From Lichina pygmaea (taxonomy: Eukaryota; Ascomycota; Lichinomycetes; Lichinales; Lichinaceae), in the NCBI GenBank assembly GCA_963422465.1, contig OY730173.1, forward strand, positions 1,612,001-1,676,000: a DNA stretch of 64,000 bases. Reading direction: 5' to 3'. Under the pieces are notes generated by a model, which was not told the DNA's origin, searched no databases, and was given only the letters and a program-made list of their open reading frames with translations. Numbering within the stretch: the stretch's first letter is position 1; each line of letters opens with the position of its first letter. Position numbers and translations under genes: made by a program. Of this stretch, positions 54,250-64,000 are shown piece by piece.

Positions 54250-56483
54250 GCGTTGCCTCGTCGTCGCCAGGGTCACGTTCAAGGTGAGAGGAGCTCCTAC
54301 CGAATCCCGTCGGCCCGTCGATATGGACCTGGCAGGACACCCGATCCCACCATCTGGCAATCTACGTCTCCCCACCTGAGGCTCATCTCAATCCCAACTG
54401 GTGCTCGGCCTGCTTCTTGTGTTATTGGTAGTGCGCATGCGACACTGGTCGTCCTATGTCGAGGAATCGCTGTCAGAACCATGCGGCGGCGGCGGCGGCG
54501 GCGGCTCGGCATACCCGGCAAGCGCTTCATGGACCGTCGAGGGGACACCTCTATCTCTCTCTCCAGTATCGTCGACTCTCGTCCGGCCCCCCCGCTCGAG
54601 CAACTTTCCATCTTTCCTTCCTAGTTCAGCGGCGACTCTTCGGAACAGATGGTGCGGGTCGATACAGAGCGGCAGATATTTTCGGCATGTCGACTTGTCT
54701 CCGTGGTCCCGTCAGCGTGTCAGTCGTCTCTCGTCAGATAGTATTTGCAATCAGTCTCTCGGTGTCCAACTTGTCGATCGCTCTCCGTGTCGGCCCACTG
54801 TCGGAGACAGCGCCAACATCGGCCTCCAAAAAAAAAATGAATCACGATGTCGCAGCCGGGCCCAAGATGCAGCCGTAAAAACATCCACCGAGGGGACACC
54901 AGAGGCGCAGTCGGCGCTTGTCGCTTTCGCCATGTCGCCGCTGGAGAGGCAGTGTCCATGTCCACCTCGGATGCGAGACCAAGAACAGCCTTCTCGCCGA
55001 TCAGATAAGACATTGCCGCCCTTGCCAGCCACACGACCTGATATCGGAGCGCCCGACCCAGAATCCGGTCGGTGATAGCTTGACGCCGTCGTCAGACTCC
55101 GCCCAGCCTTGCGACCTCACACGACAACGACGACGGCCGAGTAGACGCCGGCTGTCTGTGCCGTGGTATGACGGCTCATCACCAGCCCTTCATCGTCTCG
55201 ATCGAACAGACACAAGCCAGCTGAGAACCCAAGCGATTTTCATATCACGTTGACCCCCGGCTGCTGCCGTTGGATTAGCGGCAAAGGCTCCCTACATGGA
55301 TACGATTGCCCTCCGCAGAAGCGGCCAACTGAGGAAGGACGGACACATTACGAAACTGTCGTGGCCACTGCCGTTGATATCGTGATGCCGGCGATCCACG
55401 ACGATGTGGCTTGGCCACTGTCACACGAGAACAAAATTTTCATATCGATTGACGGGGCGGCGTGGCGCATACTACGCCAGTGCCGACGTTGCCAGGCCAT
55501 AGACCTGTGAGGACATGGTCGAATCGACATTCAATCACCGCCATCTCCACTGTTGATGGTTTGCACACGGCGATGCTCTCAACCTCGGAGATGAGCCGAT
55601 CCTTGACCCCTTCCCGTACGGCCGTAGCTGTATCGGCTACTCGCACAAGGATAACAAAGGGAGAAAAAAAAAACATCCCTTGCATCATCCTCGAAGTCTT
55701 TCATCCGGAAATCAAGGTCAGATCTTACATGGGCACGATGAGGTACTATCCACATTGACAATGCTTGTGAGCCTAGCCTCAACTCCAGACGTGATGGCGT
55801 TTGACGTCTCAACCGTCGGCGTCGAACGCCTCGATCATGTCTGAGTGGAGCCATGAGCTGCCAAGCGGGGGTTGATCAGCCAAAGCTCATCCGCCACATT
55901 GTTGACTACCACAATCTGCAGTATGCTTGGCCAGGAATGATCACATTCTTGAGCGTCACAGAAATCTCTTATCGTCCCATTTGGTCGAGGTGTCAACCCT
56001 CACATGTCTTTCTGCCCTCTCATTCGTGGCTCGCCGCTGCCTTTGAATCACATGGCGGACATCTCATCAACATTTTCTTCATGGGAGGGCCTGGATAGGG
56101 CCATACTGGTGCGGTCCGACGATTTGCTTCTTGTGGCATTGCTGTACTGTAGCTCGAGTCACGCGAACGCTGGGGTATCTGCAATATAGCATCCGTTCTC
56201 AAACACAGTCTTGGCATTCGCACCTCTCCCCTTTTCGCTGCTCAGTGCTGCAACACGCAAGGTATGGTGATGACCAGGTGAAGCGTTCCCGGTCCAGATC
56301 CCCTCGTGTGCGATGGCCGTTGCCCGGCGCAAGGCACGCCGAGCTGTCAGAATCGAATTGCCGGGTCCCGATGGTGGGATCGGAGCCAGATTGCCGCATA
56401 GGTCCGAGGAATGTGGCTTGCGGCAGGAGGCCGGACGTCCTGTCAAACCAAACGGCCGGAACGACGATGAAGCCGACGTTGGA

Positions 56484-56520
<37 letters not shown>

Positions 56521-57219
56521 GCGGCCGATCATCTGCTTACTGCGCGGTAGGGGTCTCGACCACCACCGGTCTCGAAGAATCGTCTCACATTTCTCGACCC
56601 TGGGTGATGCACCCTGACGCGGTAGAATGCGAGGTGAGGGAGAGAGAAAGGCCAGCATTCTTCTGGTTTCAGACATCACCAGACCACCCCCCCTTCCCCT
56701 TGCGTCAGCCCATGGACCAACGGTGGTGAGGGGTGGGAGGCAGAGACGATGTCTCCTAGGGGACGTCTGGACCCGATTGATGCTCTTGGCTGACAGCACG
56801 CAGGGACGGCCGTGCGGCTATATAGAGAGCCACATCGCGACAGTTCTGGAGCCATCCCAGGACCCTCGAGGCAGAAAACCCGCCTTCTTCTCACCCTCAA
56901 GCCGAGAAGGGGCTCGTCGTCGCCCCGTTGCTTTCGTATCGTCCTGGGCAAGCCTCATCTGGATCTCGTCTTCTCCCGCCCTCGTCCTCGAATCATCTCG
57001 TTTGTTCTCCGTCGTGTCGAACCGCGGAGCGCGCCGGCCTCCCGCCCACATCGCCTCTTTCGACATCGTCGGTTGCGAGCCCTACCATCATGGGCTCCCA
57101 AAACGGTGTAGCAGGCCTGGTGCGTTTTGATCCGCCATCGTCTTGCCCCCTCACCAACCCCCATGTCGAGACGATTCGCGGTTACTAGAAGGTGGAGGCT
57201 GATCGCTCGCTGCTAGCAG
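54250..57219. other. Large intergenic region
   Basis: Contains a GGC run (54484-54503), an AGC run (56488-56519) and many short frames on both strands with no recognised family, the longest being at 54401-55075 and 56627-57130. An ATG frame at 55853-56098 has no domain. The last ~200 bases are the promoter and 5' UTR of the repeat protein. I support no gene here. Confidence 0.45.
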
Positions 57220-58776
57220 ATGCCTGCCGGCACTCTTCTCAAGGCCCTTCTCGCCGTCGTCGCTCTCGTGGGCGGCGTCACGGCCCAGGCGATCACGTCC
57301 ACGGTCACCGTCACCGAGACCCGTGTCGAGACGGCCACGGTCACGTCGATGTCCACCGTCTGGGCCATTCAGACCGACCTCAACACGGGTGCCCCAGGCC
57401 CGGTCGATACCGTGTTCGGCACGGCCGGCGCCGGCCAAGCGACGTCGACCTCCCTCGTCACCGGTGCTCCCGGCCCTGAAAATGTCGAGCTCGTGACCGT
57501 CATCGAGACGCGCGTGGCCACGGCCACGGTCACGATCGTGTCTTTGACGACCATGTTCACCGACGGTCCCTTGCCCGTCATGCCCGAACCCACCAGCCTG
57601 TCCGAACGCCTCGGCGGCATCCTCCCCGTACCGGCCATCAGCGCTCCCAGTCTCGCCGTCCCGAGCGTGTCACTGCTCAGCCTTCCTGTCCTCAGCGTTC
57701 CAACGGGCATTCTTGGTGGGGTCAGCGTCCCAGCGGTCAGCATCCCGACAAACCTCGTCCCTAGCGTCAGTGTCCCGACGGTCAGTATCCCGACGGTCAG
57801 TATCCCGACAGACCTCGTCCCTGGCGTCAGTGTCCCGGCGGTCAGCATCCCAACAGACCTCAGCGTCCCGGCAGTCAGCATCCCGACCGACCTCGGTGTC
57901 CCAGCAGTCAGCATCCCAACGGACCTCAGCGTCCCAGCGGTCAGCATCCCGACCGACCTCAGCGTCCCGGCAGTCAGTATCCCGACCGACCTCAGCCTCC
58001 CAGCGGTCAGCATCCCGACCGACCTCAGCGTCCCAGCAGTCAGCATCCCAACGGACCTCAGCGTCCCAGCAGTCAGCATCCCAACGGACCTCGTGGCAAC
58101 AGACCTCTTGCCAACGGACCTCGTGCCAACGGACCTCGTGCCAACGGACCTTGTGCCAACGGACCTCGTAGCAACAGATCTCTTGCCAACGGACCTCGTG
58201 CCAACGGACCTCGTGCCAACGGACCTCGTGCCAACGGACCTTGTGCCAACGGACCTCGTAGCAACAGATCTCTTGCCAACGGACCTCGTGCCAACGGACC
58301 TTGTGCCAACGGACCTCGTGCCAACGGACCTTGTGCCAACGGACCTCGTAGCAACAGATCTCTTGCCAACGGACCTCGTGCCAACGGACCTCATCTCTGG
58401 CATCAGCATCCCGGCAGTCAGCATCCCGACGGGCCTCGTGGAAACAAACCTCTTGCCCACGGACCTCGTGCCAACAGACCTTGTGCCGACGGACCTCATC
58501 TCTGGCATCAGCGTTCCCGGCGCCAGCGTCCCCTCTCTTCCACTTCCGACTCCCAGCGTCCCGAGCCTGGGTCTGCCGGACATCAGCGCTCCTGCGGTCA
58601 GCGTTCCGTCTCTCGGTTTACCTGGGGGGCTGCCTACGACGCTCGCCACCGTCCTTGTCCCCCCACCTGGCCTGCCCAATCCGCTTGTCCCATCATGCTC
58701 CGCCACCACGGTCATCTCTACCGTGATCTCCACCAGATCTCTGACCGCGATCCGCTTTGTCACCGTCGGGGCTTGA
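57220..58776 (+). CDS. Secreted protein made of nested VPAVSIPTDLS and LVPTD repeats
   Basis: A single exon of 518 residues. The start MPAGTLLKALLAVVALVGGV ending in TAQ is a good signal peptide. Residues ~24-125 are Thr/Val rich with two copies of a T-V-T-x-x-E-T-R-V-x-T-A-T-V-T motif. Residues ~135-290 are about 11 units of an 11-residue repeat (VPAVSIPTDLS). Residues ~290-400 are 5-residue units LVPTD arranged in higher-order blocks VATDL-LPTDL-(VPTDL)3-4. The tail returns to SVPxxSVPSLPLP and ends in a Cys-containing Ser/Thr/Val segment with no GPI signal. The repeats have no Lys or Arg and a uniform Asp spacing. It is probably an extracellular or wall-associated structural protein; the family is unknown to me. 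The antisense frame is also open because of the repeats and is not a gene. Confidence 0.83.
   Translation: MPAGTLLKALLAVVALVGGVTAQAITSTVTVTETRVETATVTSMSTVWAIQTDLNTGAPGPVDTVFGTAGAGQATSTSLVTGAPGPENVELVTVIETRVATATVTIVSLTTMFTDGPLPVMPEPTSLSERLGGILPVPAISAPSLAVPSVSLLSLPVLSVPTGILGGVSVPAVSIPTNLVPSVSVPTVSIPTVSIPTDLVPGVSVPAVSIPTDLSVPAVSIPTDLGVPAVSIPTDLSVPAVSIPTDLSVPAVSIPTDLSLPAVSIPTDLSVPAVSIPTDLSVPAVSIPTDLVATDLLPTDLVPTDLVPTDLVPTDLVATDLLPTDLVPTDLVPTDLVPTDLVPTDLVATDLLPTDLVPTDLVPTDLVPTDLVPTDLVATDLLPTDLVPTDLISGISIPAVSIPTGLVETNLLPTDLVPTDLVPTDLISGISVPGASVPSLPLPTPSVPSLGLPDISAPAVSVPSLGLPGGLPTTLATVLVPPPGLPNPLVPSCSATTVISTVISTRSLTAIRFVTVGA
57725..58092 (+). repeat. 33-base minisatellite encoding VPAVSIPTDLS
   Basis: About 11 in-frame units with single-base variation (GCGGTCAGCATCCC, GCAGTCAGCATCCC and so on). 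The array passes directly into the 15-base array. Confidence 0.92.
58093..58400 (+). repeat. 15-base minisatellite with 75/90-base higher-order units
   Basis: Units of GTGCCAACGGACCTC with a variant pair (GTAGCAACAGATCTC then TTGCCAACGGACCTC) that starts each higher-order block. Blocks span 5, 6 and 6 units, then a partial one. Confidence 0.92.
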
Positions 58777-60243
58777 GCGCGGAGAAGAGACTGCCTCACA
58801 AGGTCGCCGAGAAGTTGCTCTCAGCCTGTGAAACAGTCTCGACAACGGCCAGGAGGTGGCTTGCGGAGGAGATGATTTCAAGGGCCCTTCTGCTCTCGAC
58901 CATGCTTTCTAGTCATCTCATCTTCATTTCGGCGGCTCCTAGCTGAATCAACTCAGAAGAGGGGCCTGCTACTATTACTACTTCTTTACCGTACCCTACG
59001 CAGTTTCCGAGTTGGATTTTTCAAACTATGGCACCACCAGGTGGGGGGTAAGTGGTGAAACGACGACGAGGGAGAATTTCCAGTAATTTTCTGTTGCCGT
59101 ATCTACCATGCGAGCAGCAACGTAGGGCTAGAATGGATGAGTTCTACGTCTCGTAACATCATCAGAGCAGAGAGGCCGTACGATCTCTTGACATTCACCG
59201 TACAGTTGCTCGGAGGAAGCTACTGGTCCTGGAAGATGGTAGATGAGTATTCGGGAGCACCGTTTACTGTTGTAAGCATGTGTGCTTCGAGCGAGGCCGT
59301 CTTACAACGCTGTTGTAGGTATGTAGTCGGTGCGCAGCATGTACATACGTACGAAGTACTTCATACTCGTAACTTGAGCCTTACCCGTGCCGAGGGGGTT
59401 ACCGTGGGTACTTGCGAGCCCCCCTCGGCACCGGTAGGAGTTTCCGGCGGCAACGGCGGCACTAGCGGCAGACGGGGGCTCAATCTATCTGACAGTGGAG
59501 AAGGTCTAGATCTTCAAGATCTAGAGTCACGTGAGAATACCTGTCGACCTAGCTACTGAACACAACCAGAGGCCTCCGCAAGACGACACCGACGTCTGCC
59601 GAAAAGTGACCTGATTCCTGAAAGACAGGAATGTAGAACACTCTACGGAGTAGAGCGTGTGGAATATATGATAATTGCGAGGGGGTCTTGTGCTATTTCC
59701 AGCGATCTTCACAAGCTGAAAATGCTGCAAATGGCCTCTCGCCCATGTCTTTCACTCGGTCCCCATCACTAGTCCATAGAGAGTCTAATCACTCGTAGGG
59801 TTGCTGGCACAGACTTTGCGATGCGGTCGTGGTGGATCCGCTCGGGTGGCCCGGTCAAAGAGTGGTGTCGTAAACCCTCCGCAGCGACATTTGAAGTGAG
59901 AGTCATTATGCTCACTGCGACTCTTTCTCCTCCTCTTACCGTGGCCCTTGTGCACTTCATGCTCTAGTCACGATCTCACTCGAACAGTTCATCCACCGGT
60001 ATGTTGTGGTGTCAGGTTACCTGGGCAGCAGTTGGAGCGCGCCTCATCACGTGACTCGACAGCCAACTCTAGCTTAACACCCCACGCGTCCCCCAAAGCA
60101 AGCATTCCAACGTGTGTTATAAGTCATCACCGCCAACCACACGAATTGTCTCCGGCAAGGTCATCACCCCACATATCTAGGGAAGCCGAAGCACGAAGAG
60201 GCGCGGATCGCGAAAGAGCAACCAAGTGCACGATCCCGCCATC
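58777..60243. other. Intergenic
   Basis: Contains a 12-base-pair inverted repeat (59387-59398 with 59420-59431, GTGCCGAGGGGG). The promoter of YTA7 lies at the right. No gene is seen. Confidence 0.5.
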
Positions 60244-63200
60244 ATGGCCGGCCGTGTGAACAAGCGAAAAGTCCGTGAAGAGAACCCGAACAAGTCAGAT
60301 TCGGACGATGAAACCTACGAGGATAAAGCGCGGCGGCCCTCTCGTCAACGCTCCGGCCGAACGACGCCAAAGAAGAAGAAGAAAGCCTCGAGGCGGAAGG
60401 CGCGCAATGACGACTCGGACGATGACATCGCGGATAGTTCTGAGGCCGAGGAAGATGATCTCAGCACGAATCTCGTCTCGGAAGCGGAGCCGGTCGAGCT
60501 GAATCCCGTGACCGGTCGTCCGAGGCGATCGGTCCGCAAGCGGCCTGTGGTTTACGACGACGGCAGCAGCGACACGGACGAACTTGCGCGCGAGGACGAG
60601 GTGGAGCAGAAGCAGGAGGAAGGTAAAGGAGGAGACGAGGAGGATGAGGTGAAGGAGAAGAGGCTCCGTCCGAGACGTGGGGCCAAGTCGGAGCAGGCCC
60701 CCAAGCCAACCCTTACGCTGAAGCTCAAGATGCCGGAGCCGCGACCAGGTAGCTCCGGAAAGAGAACGCGAGGCGGGAGCGTGCCAGGAGCGAAGCGTGG
60801 GTACAGCAACGAACCGCAATCGGCCGGCGTACGGAGAAGCGGCCGTCTGCACCCCGAAGACCCAGAGCCGGTCATCGCGCTCACGACGTCCGGCAAGCAC
60901 GCCGAAGTCGTACGGCCCGGAACGCGAAGCCCCGAGGGCCTGCCCCGTGCGGCGATTCGCGGTGGGAAGAGCTTGCCCGCCTCTGCCGGAAGTGCCATCT
61001 ACGAAGAGGACGAGGACGAGGACGCCGACGGTGCCGGCAACCTGCAGGAGCTGCGGCCCAAGAACGAAGACGCCGACGAGGGAGCAGAATCGGGTCACGG
61101 CGAGGATGACGGCAACGGCGGGGGCCGTTCAGGTCTTGCCGCCGAAGAACCTCCATCTGCGGCCGCTGGCCCGAGTGGCCGTCAGCGCGTGAGCTCCGAG
61201 AACGGAGAAGGCATCCTCTCCGTCGAAGACTCAGACCCCGAACGCGCCGAACAGATGGTGCGGTCGACGTCGAAGAGGAGCCTGGCAGACGACGACCAGA
61301 TCGCGTCGACCGGGGCTGTGGTGCTGGAGCATGACCAAGATAAGGATGCCGAGGCCGAGGCCGAGGCCGAGGCCGCGGGCGACGGCAATGGTGACGATGA
61401 CGATGACGATGACGAGGAGCCCATCTCAAACGGTCGACGCCGAAAGGCCAAGGTACCTGATCCAATCCCTTCGGAATTTCTTGAGCGTCGTGATCTGACC
61501 AGCGTTTCTGCCTTCCCCCCCCCCCCTCGAACAGGGCCGTGTTGCCATCGACGAGCCGGTCGAAAGCCAAACTCTGAAGAAGCGACGTCGGAACGGCACG
61601 CAGAAGCAAAGCAGCGACTACGAGTTCAACCCCGAAGACGAAGAGGACGACGAGATATCCGCTTCCGAACACTCGCAAGAGTCGGACGGGCAAGAAGAGC
61701 TGGAGGAACTCCGCCGGCCTACGCGCAAGCGACAGCGGGTCGAGGGGTCCGATCCGATCAAATTCGCAGGCTCTTCTCGGTTGCGGAGGCGGAAGAAGGA
61801 CGTCGACTACCGTCTCATCAGGCCGGATCTGCCTGCGCCGGAGGACATGGAGATCGAGCAGACCGAGACGCCGACGCGACGCGGTCGCGGTGGCGGCCAA
61901 GCGTCGTCGAGGCGCCATCTCTTCCCGACCGTCGGGCCCTTCGGCGGGCCCTTGGGTCTCGCAACGATGTTCGGAGGTGCGGCCGGCCTGCCCGCAGCCG
62001 GGGGCGCCGAGTCGGACAGCAGCGACGACGAGCTTCGGCAACGACCCACGGGTCAGCTTGGCGGGGTCGGAATGACGCCCACGACGGCTCTCGGCTCGAG
62101 CCTGCTTCCGGTCGCCCAGGCGCACAACTCGGACCCCGTCCAAGGCGCCTCGGCGACGACGGCGAACCTGGGCAAGATCAAGGACCGAAAGGCCCTCGCC
62201 GACGCCGATCCTCTCGGCGTCGACCAGAACATCACCTTCGACAGCGTCGGAGGCTTGCAGGGCCACGTCAACCAGCTCAAGGAGATGGTGACCCTGCCTC
62301 TGCTCTACCCCGAGATCTTCCAGCGGTACCACCTGACCCCGCCGCGTGGCGTGCTCTTCCACGGGCCGCCGGGCACGGGCAAGACCCTGCTCGCCCGGGC
62401 CTTGGCCGCCACCGTGAGCTCGCAGGGCCAAAAGATCACGTTCTACATGCGCAAGGGCGCGGACGCTCTAAGCAAGTGGGTCGGCGAGGCCGAACGGCAG
62501 CTCAGGTTGCTCTTCGAGGAGGCGCGGGCGAACCAGCCCAGCATCATCTTCTTCGACGAGATCGACGGTACGCTCGTCGTTCCTTACCTGACCTTCGTGC
62601 CGTTTCGGCGCCGTGTTAGAGCTGACGATCGTGCCCCGCGCAGGTCTCGCCCCGGTCAGGTCCAGCAAGCAGGAGCAGATCCACGCCTCGATCGTGTCGA
62701 CGTTGCTGGCGCTCATGGACGGCATGGATGGCCGCGGTCAGGTCGTGGTCATCGGTGCCACCAACCGTCCGGATTCGGTCGACCCGGCCCTTCGACGACC
62801 GGGCCGCTTCGACCGCGAGTTCTACTTCCCCTTGCCGAACAAGGAGGCTCGCCGGAGCATCCTCGACATCCACACCAAGGAGTGGAAGCCTCCGTTGGGC
62901 CCGTCCTTCAAGGAACAGGTCGCCGAGATGACCAAGGGGTACGGCGGCGCCGATCTCCGAGCCCTCTGCACCGAGGCCGCCCTGAACGCGGTCCAGCGCC
63001 GGTATCCTCAGATCTACAAGTCGAACGAGAAGCTCGTGATCGACCCGTCCACGATCAACGTCACGCCCAGGGACTTTTTCATCTCGCTCAGGGCCATGGT
63101 GCCGTCGTCGGAGAGGGCGACCTCTTCCGGAGCGGCTCCGTTGCCCAAGAAGGTCGAACCCCTGCTTCGCAAGCCGTTGGCCGAGGTCCAGGCCCGACTC

Positions 63201-64000
63201 GCCGAGATCTTGCCCCAAGGCAAGAAGCTGACGGTCCTCGAGGAGGCCGAGTTTGAGGATTACCCTGATCCCGATGGCGGGCTTCAGCGGGAACGCGTCC
63301 AGCAAGGTCTGTCTCCTCCTCCTCCATCCGGATCATGGCATCTCATTGACTCGCCTTAGATTTCGAAACATCTCGGGTCTTTCGTCCTAGATTGCTCATC
63401 CGAGGTCTGCCTGGCATGGGCCAGCAGTACTTGGCCAATGCCGTCTTGAACCAGTTCGAGGGACTACACGTCCAGTCGTTTGATCTGCCCACGCTTCTGA
63501 GCGACTCCACGAGGGTACGTTGGTAAATATCCCCAACGATCTGGCTCTCCTCTGAACAGCATGCAGTCCCCCGAGGCCGCCGTAGTTCAGCTATTTGCGG
63601 AAGTGCGCCGCCGCAAGCCTAGCGTCATCTTCATTCCGAACGTCGACTCGTGGTACTACAATGTCGGGGGCACGGTTCTGTCGACGTTCTTGAGCCTCCT
63701 GAGAACGTTGGCACCGACCGATCCGGTCCTGCTCCTCGGAATCGTCGAGACCGAATCGTCAAAGGTGAACGACAGGATGATCAAAGATCTCTTTGGCTTC
63801 TCGACAAAGAACCAGTACGAACTTGACCGACCTGATAAGGTAAGCCTCGAACCGGGGACGAAACGCTCGCGTCTTTAAAAGATCCATGTTCAACCCACAT
63901 CCTGCACGATCCCCTCCCTTCCTTCTCCCCCTCTCTTGACATTCGAGTGACAGGTCTACGGATGGTACTAACGAGCTGCAGGAGGCACGGAGGACGTTCT
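60244..64000 (+). CDS. YTA7: YTA7/ATAD2-type AAA ATPase chromatin factor (cut by the right edge)
   Basis: Exons 60244-61452, 61535-62567, 62644-63306, 63360-63514, 63567-63839 and 63983 to the edge. The N-terminal ~560 residues are acidic and basic patches (DDSDDDIADSSEAEEDD; RKKDVDYRLIRPDL). The first AAA domain has Walker A GPPGTGKTLLARALA (~680), Walker B SIIFFDEIDG (~741), and NRPDSVDPALRRPGRFDREF with sensor and Arg-finger residues. The second AAA domain is degenerate: GLPGMGQQYLANA replaces Walker A and VIFIPNVDSWYY Walker B, as known for this family. The bromodomain should follow beyond the window. Yta7 evicts or remodels histone H3-H4 and limits heterochromatin spread. The last intron has a consensus branch TACTAAC (63967-63973). 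The start ATG GCC GGC is the first in frame. Confidence 0.97.

Noticed and set aside
55853-56098. An 81-codon ATG frame
   Set aside because: No domain, ordinary codon bias of non-coding DNA and no splice partners.
57369-58799. A 476-codon minus-strand frame over the repeat protein
   Set aside because: It stays open only because the 15- and 33-base repeats lack stops in that frame; it has no signal peptide or domain.

Overview
The window is nuclear DNA of a filamentous ascomycete (Pezizomycotina, probably Sordariomycetes). The evidence is the gene content (palH, a fungal OGT, NTO1, AGC1), short introns of mostly 50-150 bases with GT(A/G)NGT donors and CAG/TAG acceptors, one perfect TACTAAC branch site, GC-rich coding exons with strong G/C third positions, and AT-richer gene-free blocks holding old transposons. 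One transposase relic carries only TGA stops, as repeat-induced point mutation would produce.

Layout, left to right. A degenerate minisatellite (1-330). An O-GlcNAc-transferase-like gene (minus, 616-6625). RPL12 (minus, 9049-9904) and SEC23 (minus, 10749-13598). A C2H2 zinc-finger gene with a CAG repeat inside an intron (minus, 15660 to about 18015). A small mariner-type element (19181-19903). A small four-exon conserved fungal gene (plus, 20223-21144). A repeat-rich block (21.7-23.7 kb). A small secreted protein (minus, 23916-24556). HEM2 (minus, 25638-26778). A Myb/SANT-type protein (minus, 28768-29428). An 8.4 kb gene-poor block (29.4-37.9 kb) with a Mutator-type foldback element, a dispersed repeat, a pogo transposase relic and a LINE relic. 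The AGC1 mitochondrial carrier (plus, 37891-40475). NTO1 (minus, 41763-46486). A cystinosin/ERS1-type transporter (plus, 48299-49357). palH (minus, 50638-52115). A TRA2-like RRM protein (plus, 53040-54249). A secreted protein built from nested 5- and 11-residue repeats (plus, 57220-58776). YTA7/ATAD2 (plus, 60244 to the right edge, where it is cut).

The genes are housekeeping or signalling genes with no common pathway and no sign of a biosynthetic cluster: translation (RPL12), secretion (SEC23), haem (HEM2), mitochondrial transport (AGC1), chromatin (NTO1, YTA7), pH sensing (palH), splicing (TRA2-like), glycosylation (OGT-like). Exon models were built by hand from splice motifs and reading phase. 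For complete models the summed exon length is a multiple of three and ends at a stop. Two 5' ends (the C2H2 gene and the cystinosin homologue) are unresolved.

The unusual material lies between genes: poly-G runs of 17-29 bases, many GTAC/TACGTA-rich blocks, and a 12-base motif GTACGGAAGTAC found six times. I found no convincing new biological system. The best leads are the Mutator-type element, the GTAC family (one block looks inserted into a repeat copy), the nested-repeat secreted protein, and a short frame kept open in two copies of a dispersed repeat.
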